NCBI GenBank assembly: GCA_002454505.1
Contig: DKJA01000118.1
Location: forward strand, 1 to 25,803
Reading direction: 5' to 3'
Length of the DNA stretch: 25,803 nt
Source of the DNA: Oxalobacteraceae bacterium UBA6704
GTDB taxonomy: Bacteria > Pseudomonadota > Gammaproteobacteria > Burkholderiales > Burkholderiaceae_D
Below, piece after piece: positions 22,934-25,803 of the stretch; position 1 is the first letter of the stretch; each line of letters begins with the position of its first letter. The translations under genes and the position numbers were made by a program. The notes under the pieces were generated by a model. That model was not told where the DNA came from. It worked only from the letters and a program-made list of their open reading frames with translations, and made no database searches.

Positions 22934-22947
22934 TTGATGTACATCAA
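22934..22947. promoter_or_regulatory. Perfect FNR/ANR-type box upstream of the TAYSG gene
   Basis: TTGATGTACATCAA matches the FNR consensus TTGAT-N4-ATCAA at every position. It ends 94 bases before the ATG at 22840. A TATACT (22961-22956) just upstream would place the box at the transcription start (repression), while a start near 22899 would make it an activator site at about -41. Confidence 0.65.
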
Positions 22948-22963
22948 CGAATACCAGTATAGA

Positions 22964-22983
22964 TTGCATTCGTGGGAATGCAA
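22964..22983. promoter_or_regulatory. 8-bp inverted repeat near the TAYSG promoter
   Basis: TTGCATTC and GAATGCAA flank a GTGG spacer. On the minus strand TTGCAT with 16 bases to TATACT (22961-22956) forms a possible promoter that this repeat overlaps, so it may be an operator. Confidence 0.35.
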
Positions 22984-23023
22984 GCTCGCTTCAACAGGCG
23001 GTGTTTCGCGCGAACCGCCGGCA

Positions 23024-23614
23024 CTATTGCGCCGGCCGCGGCAGGTGGGGGCGGTCGGCGAAGAACGCCGGCGGCAAGGCGTCCGGCTGCGGCGCGCGTT
23101 CGCCGGGCGACACGCCGCACCAGGCCGCCGCGGTATCCGGTTCCACGACGCCGCACCGGGCCGCCGCGGTGTCCGGTTCCACCACGCCGCACCAGGCGGG
23201 GGCCGGCGTGGCTGCCAGCGCCGCGCGTGCGCTGCTGTGCACGTAGTCATCCTGGAACGTGGCGGCGTACAGTTCGCTGGTCCGCTCGGCCATCTGGCGG
23301 TGGGCGGCCCGGTCGGCGTCGCCGCGCATGCCGATATAGGGGAAGTGATGCAGGAAATAGCCGAACACGGCCTCGCAGTCGGCCGCGTATTTCATCGTGT
23401 CGAGAATGTGGAAGTGCCAGAACTGGTCGACGTCCTGCAGCGGGATGGCGGGCTCGTGCGGGTATTTTTTCATGATGCACAGGAAGCGGCGGTATTCCAG
23501 TTCCACCGCATTGGCCCGCGCCAGCGTCCAGCCATGGCCGGATTCCCTGTCCATCAGCTTGACCTTGATGGGCTCCAGGTCCAGTTCTGCGATTGCCTTG
23601 AAAGTATGGTCCAT
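23024..23614 (-). CDS. GRDP-like domain protein with three Cys-containing repeats (paralogue)
   Basis: A 196-residue protein about two thirds identical over its first 125 residues to the product of 22127-22840: LDLEPIKVKLM, EYRRFLCIMKKYP, W66-H-F-H69-I-L-D-T, YAADC, FGYFLHHFPYIGMRG. From residue 140 a 12-residue unit follows: A-W-C-G-V-V-E-P-D-T-A-A, then A-R-C-G-V-V-E-P-D-T-A-A, then A-W-C-G-V-S-P, with Cys at 142, 154 and 166. The tail PPAFFADRPHLPRPAQ resembles the paralogue's tail. Unlike the TAYSG array, these 36-bp units are almost identical in DNA, so the repeat is young. It lies 183 bases before the paralogue on the same strand, with AAGGA before the ATG and an FNR-type box about 70 bases upstream. 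A multi-core peptide precursor is the most interesting reading; metal binding through Cys is another. Confidence 0.88.
   Translation of the reverse strand: MDHTFKAIAELDLEPIKVKLMDRESGHGWTLARANAVELEYRRFLCIMKKYPHEPAIPLQDVDQFWHFHILDTMKYAADCEAVFGYFLHHFPYIGMRGDADRAAHRQMAERTSELYAATFQDDYVHSSARAALAATPAPAWCGVVEPDTAAARCGVVEPDTAAAWCGVSPGERAPQPDALPPAFFADRPHLPRPAQ
23111..23197 (-). repeat. Coding repeat array: three 12-residue Cys units
   Basis: Two full 36-bp units and a partial third encode [W/R]CGVVEPDTAAA. Differences between copies are few and include the W to R change, so the array arose by recent tandem duplication. Confidence 0.85.
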
Positions 23615-23657
23615 TTGCTCGATCCTTTGTGATGTGAGATGGCGGAACTACCAGGAC

Positions 23658-23698
23658 ATTGTTGTCTTTGCTCAGTACCAGCTGTTGACCTGCATCAA
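23658..23698 (-). promoter_or_regulatory. FNR/ANR-type promoter of the Cys-repeat gene
   Basis: TTGACCTGCATCAA (23685-23698) fits the FNR/DNR pattern TTGA(T/C)-N4-ATCAA. On the minus strand AACAAT (23663-23658) is a -10 with four of six consensus bases; the start near 23651 puts the box centre at about -41, the class II activator position. The leader would be about 37 bases. Confidence 0.6.
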
Positions 23699-23713
23699 TG
23701 TTTAAGGATGCTC

Positions 23714-25543
23714 CTACAAATTAGCGAATTCTCCTATCTGCGTGTGCGGGACACGCCAGGCCACCGGGACAGATACCGTGACGGTGGTGCCGCCCTGCAC
23801 GCTGCTGAGAATCGTGCAGTTGCCGCCGAGTAAGCTCATGCGTTCCTCGATGCCCACCAGGCCGAACGATCCGAGCTTGGTGCGGCTGTCGTCGCGCAGG
23901 CCGATACCGTTGTCGGCAATCGTCATCCGCAGGCTGCCGCCCTGGTGGCGCAGTTCGACGCGCACCTGGCTGGCGCGGGCGTGCTGCTGGATATTGCTGA
24001 GCGATTCCTGCAGCACGCGGAACAGTGCCACCGCGCAGCGGTCGTCGATGTAGGGAGCGCCGTCGGGGTCCGTCAGTTCGCAGGCGATGCCCGAGCGCTT
24101 GCGGAACTGGGTGACCTGCCATTCGACGGCGGCTGACAGGCCCAGGTCCAGCACGGTCGGCCGCAGGTCGTTGATGATCGTGCGCACGCTGCGGATCGCG
24201 TCGTCGATCTGCTTGCGCGTGGCGCAGGCGCGCGCGAACAGCCGCGGGTGCCGCTGCGCCGTGCGGTTGGCCAGCAGGTCGGCCTCGATGCGCAGCGCCA
24301 GCAGGTTCTGGCCCAGGTCGTCGTGGATCTCGCGGGCGATGCGCTTGCGCTCCTCTTCCTTGATCTGCTCGGCGTGGGCGGCCAGCCGGCGCAGCCGCTG
24401 GTGCGACAGCTGCAGCCGCGCCTGACTGTCGCGCAGTTCGCGGGTCATGTCGCGGGCCATCCGGATGGCCCGGCGCCGCGACGACGCCTGCGTCTGGAAC
24501 AGCGCATACATCAGCAGCATGCTGACGAAGCCGCCCAATGCCGCCAGCCACGGCAGGTAGGCGTCGAAATCCGAATACAGGGCTTCGCGCGGCGCGTCGA
24601 ACTGCGCTTCCCAGGCCCGGCCGTTGAAGTTCAGGGGCAGGGTCAGGTGCAGGTGCCCGGCCGGCGGCGGCCGGTCGCGGGCCGCGGTAGCGCTATCGAA
24701 CAGCAGCGGGTTGCTGGCCTGGCCCGGGTCGGCAGCGGTCTTTTCGGGCACCCGGTAGATCCGCACGCGCAGGTCGCGCACCGGCGTGTCGGCCATGGCC
24801 GCCTCGACCAGCCTGGGCACGGCAAAACCCAGGCCGACCGAGCCGAAATAGGCGGCACGGCGTTCGGCCGGGGTCCGCAGCGGCATGCCCGCGTGATAGA
24901 CGGGTGCGCGCAGTGCCATGCCGAACTGGCCTGGCGCGTCGGGCAGCGGGATCGGCACGCCGGAACTGGTGATTGCACCGCTGTCGCGCGCTTCGTCCAG
25001 CGCGGCCGCGCCGGCGGGCCGTTCCGCCAGGTCGAAACCGAACTTGGCCCTGGCGCTGTACATCGGTTCCAGCAGCGTGATCACCGTGTAGGCAGGGCGG
25101 CGGCCGGCCGGCCAGATATTGAATGGCGGGTAGCCCAGATGCTGCACCCGCGCGCTGCGCATGCGCTCCTCGAATGCTTCGCGCCCGGCATCCGTCACGT
25201 ACTGGGCGAAACTGATGTTGGCGATGGCCGGAAAGCTGCGCTGGATGTCGAGACCTTGCACGTAGTGGTGAAAGCCCTCCGGCGAGATGTCGTCGGCGGC
25301 CTGGAAGTGGCTGGCCGTGCCGCGCAGCACATCGGTGCACGCCTTGATGCCGGCCGTGATGTTGTACTGGATGGTGCGGGCCTGCGTGCGGAACCGCTCG
25401 AGCGCCTCGTTTTCCAGCGAATTGGCCATCCACATGTAGAAGCCGGCACCCACCAGCGTGGACAATGCGGCGCCGGTCCACCATGTGGGGCGGCTTTCCG
25501 AGATATGCAGTTTCTCGAACAGGTGTGCGCGCGGCAGTCGCAT
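23714..25543 (-). CDS. CHASE-domain sensor histidine kinase (NarL/HisKA_3 type)
   Basis: A 609-residue membrane sensor kinase. Membrane segment 1 (about 22-40) is followed by an extracytoplasmic CHASE domain (about 75-260; FPAIANISFAQYV, YPPFNIWPAGRRPAYTVITLLEP, ARDSGAITSS), then membrane segment 2 (about 329-350). A helix with EEERKRIAREIHDDLGQNL carries the phospho-acceptor H407 (HisKA_3). The ATPase domain has N517 (LSNIQQHA), DNGIGL and GSFGLVGIEERM. CHASE domains bind small ligands. This class normally phosphorylates a NarL-type response regulator, but none is present here, so the kinase is an orphan in the window. The start at ATG 25543 lacks a clear ribosome site but lies 25 bases after a good promoter's expected start. 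Confidence 0.92.
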   Translation of the reverse strand: MRLPRAHLFEKLHISESRPTWWTGAALSTLVGAGFYMWMANSLENEALERFRTQARTIQYNITAGIKACTDVLRGTASHFQAADDISPEGFHHYVQGLDIQRSFPAIANISFAQYVTDAGREAFEERMRSARVQHLGYPPFNIWPAGRRPAYTVITLLEPMYSARAKFGFDLAERPAGAAALDEARDSGAITSSGVPIPLPDAPGQFGMALRAPVYHAGMPLRTPAERRAAYFGSVGLGFAVPRLVEAAMADTPVRDLRVRIYRVPEKTAADPGQASNPLLFDSATAARDRPPPAGHLHLTLPLNFNGRAWEAQFDAPREALYSDFDAYLPWLAALGGFVSMLLMYALFQTQASSRRRAIRMARDMTRELRDSQARLQLSHQRLRRLAAHAEQIKEEERKRIAREIHDDLGQNLLALRIEADLLANRTAQRHPRLFARACATRKQIDDAIRSVRTIINDLRPTVLDLGLSAAVEWQVTQFRKRSGIACELTDPDGAPYIDDRCAVALFRVLQESLSNIQQHARASQVRVELRHQGGSLRMTIADNGIGLRDDSRTKLGSFGLVGIEERMSLLGGNCTILSSVQGGTTVTVSVPVAWRVPHTQIGEFANL

Positions 25544-25574
25544 CGCGAAGCAAACTAAAAGTAGTAATTAATGA

Positions 25575-25604
25575 AATATATAAACCCGCCATGCGCTGCG
25601 TCAA
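25575..25604 (-). promoter_or_regulatory. Sigma-70 promoter of the histidine-kinase gene
   Basis: On the minus strand TTGACG (25604-25599) and TATATT (25580-25575) are separated by 18 bases, each with five of six consensus bases. Transcription is expected near 25568. The remaining bases up to 25664 show no gene. Confidence 0.7.
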
Positions 25605-25665
25605 GGATTACTAAAACTTGCAAGGTTGAAGCGTTGCGCGAAGCTCAGGTGGCAGGGTTGCACGC

Positions 25666-25691
25666 AAAAAAGCCGCCTCGCGGCGGCTTTT
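25666..25691 (-). terminator. Intrinsic terminator after glnS
   Basis: AAAAGCCGCC (25668-25677) and GGCGGCTTTT (25682-25691) form a stem around TCGC, with six T on the minus strand. It lies 18 bases after the glnS stop. Confidence 0.88.
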
Positions 25692-25709
25692 CGATGGGGC
25701 GGCGGGCGC

Positions 25710-25803
25710 TTACTCGCCCCAGCTGTCCTTCAGCGTGACGATCCGGTTGAACACCGGCACGCCCGGTTTCGAATCGACGCGGTCGGCCACGAAATAGCCA
25801 TGG
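25710..25803 (-). CDS. glnS: Glutaminyl-tRNA synthetase, C-terminal end (partial)
   Basis: The last 30 codons of a gene entering from the right edge read HGYFVADRVDSKPG, then VPVFNRIVTLKDSWGE and TAA. This matches the end of GlnRS, whose anticodon-binding domain closes with a GYF-x-x-D and KPVFNR-x-V-x-L-x-D-x-W motif (known in E. coli GlnS). The enzyme charges tRNA-Gln in the cytoplasm. The rest of the gene is outside the window. Confidence 0.85.
   Translation of the reverse strand, partial: HGYFVADRVDSKPGVPVFNRIVTLKDSWGE

Noticed and set aside
22520..23632. A 370-codon open frame on the plus strand across both repeat-protein genes
   Set aside because: It runs antisense through both paralogues and their spacer, and its two halves look alike only because the genes are paralogous. 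It is not a separate fused protein.

Overview
The window is high-GC DNA from a betaproteobacterium, most likely family Oxalobacteraceae (Massilia/Duganella type). This is inferred from the gene set (LemA plus two TPM-domain proteins, a type-2 PyrF, an ascD-like ferredoxin reductase, a very large TonB-dependent receptor), from the codon use, and from REP-like repeats built on a G/C stem with a CTGT loop. No search could be run, so the genus is a guess. It looks chromosomal, with no prophage or plasmid backbone; the only mobile-type gene is a REP-associated tyrosine transposase.

Layout: the tail of an unknown gene (1-60); a secreted M20 peptidase; a secreted TraB/GumN-family protein; a glycine-rich lipoprotein (minus); a small unknown protein; a VanZ-family membrane protein (minus), behind which lies a probable ~130-nt small RNA or attenuated leader (minus, 4483-4612); a 970-residue TonB-dependent receptor with a terminator; a RAYT transposase between perfect 42-bp inverted REP-like repeats; an SDR oxidoreductase (minus); the minus-strand operon lemA - TPM/YgcG protein - TPM protein; pyrF and sbcB converging on a very long hairpin; a DUF5610-like protein; a diguanylate cyclase; a BtuF-like protein without signal peptide; an HPF/RaiA-like protein; a DUF1345 membrane protein; an MFS exporter; a ferredoxin-type flavin reductase divergent from a YeeZ-like epimerase; a small membrane protein; a small helix-turn-helix protein; then, on the minus strand, two paralogous proteins with C-terminal peptide repeats, an orphan CHASE histidine kinase, and the end of glnS.

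The most unusual part is 22127-23700. Two tandem paralogues share an N-terminal domain of about 125 residues with a W-H-x-H-I-L / Y-A-A-D-C signature that resembles the bacterial glycine-rich-domain (GRDP/DUF1399-like) family. They then carry completely different tandem repeats: eight copies of TAYSG in one and three copies of a 12-residue Cys unit (W/R-C-G-V) in the other. Each ends in a similar short tail. The TAYSG repeats vary at synonymous positions while the peptide stays fixed, so the peptide itself is selected. Both genes are preceded by FNR/ANR-type boxes (TTGATGTACATCAA and TTGACCTGCATCAA), suggesting control by oxygen or nitric oxide. The arrangement (conserved leader-like domain, variable repeated core) resembles multi-core precursors of ribosomally made peptides, but no modifying enzyme lies in the window, so that reading is a hypothesis.

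Most other genes are ordinary housekeeping or envelope functions arranged as single genes or short operons, many converging on shared bidirectional terminators.
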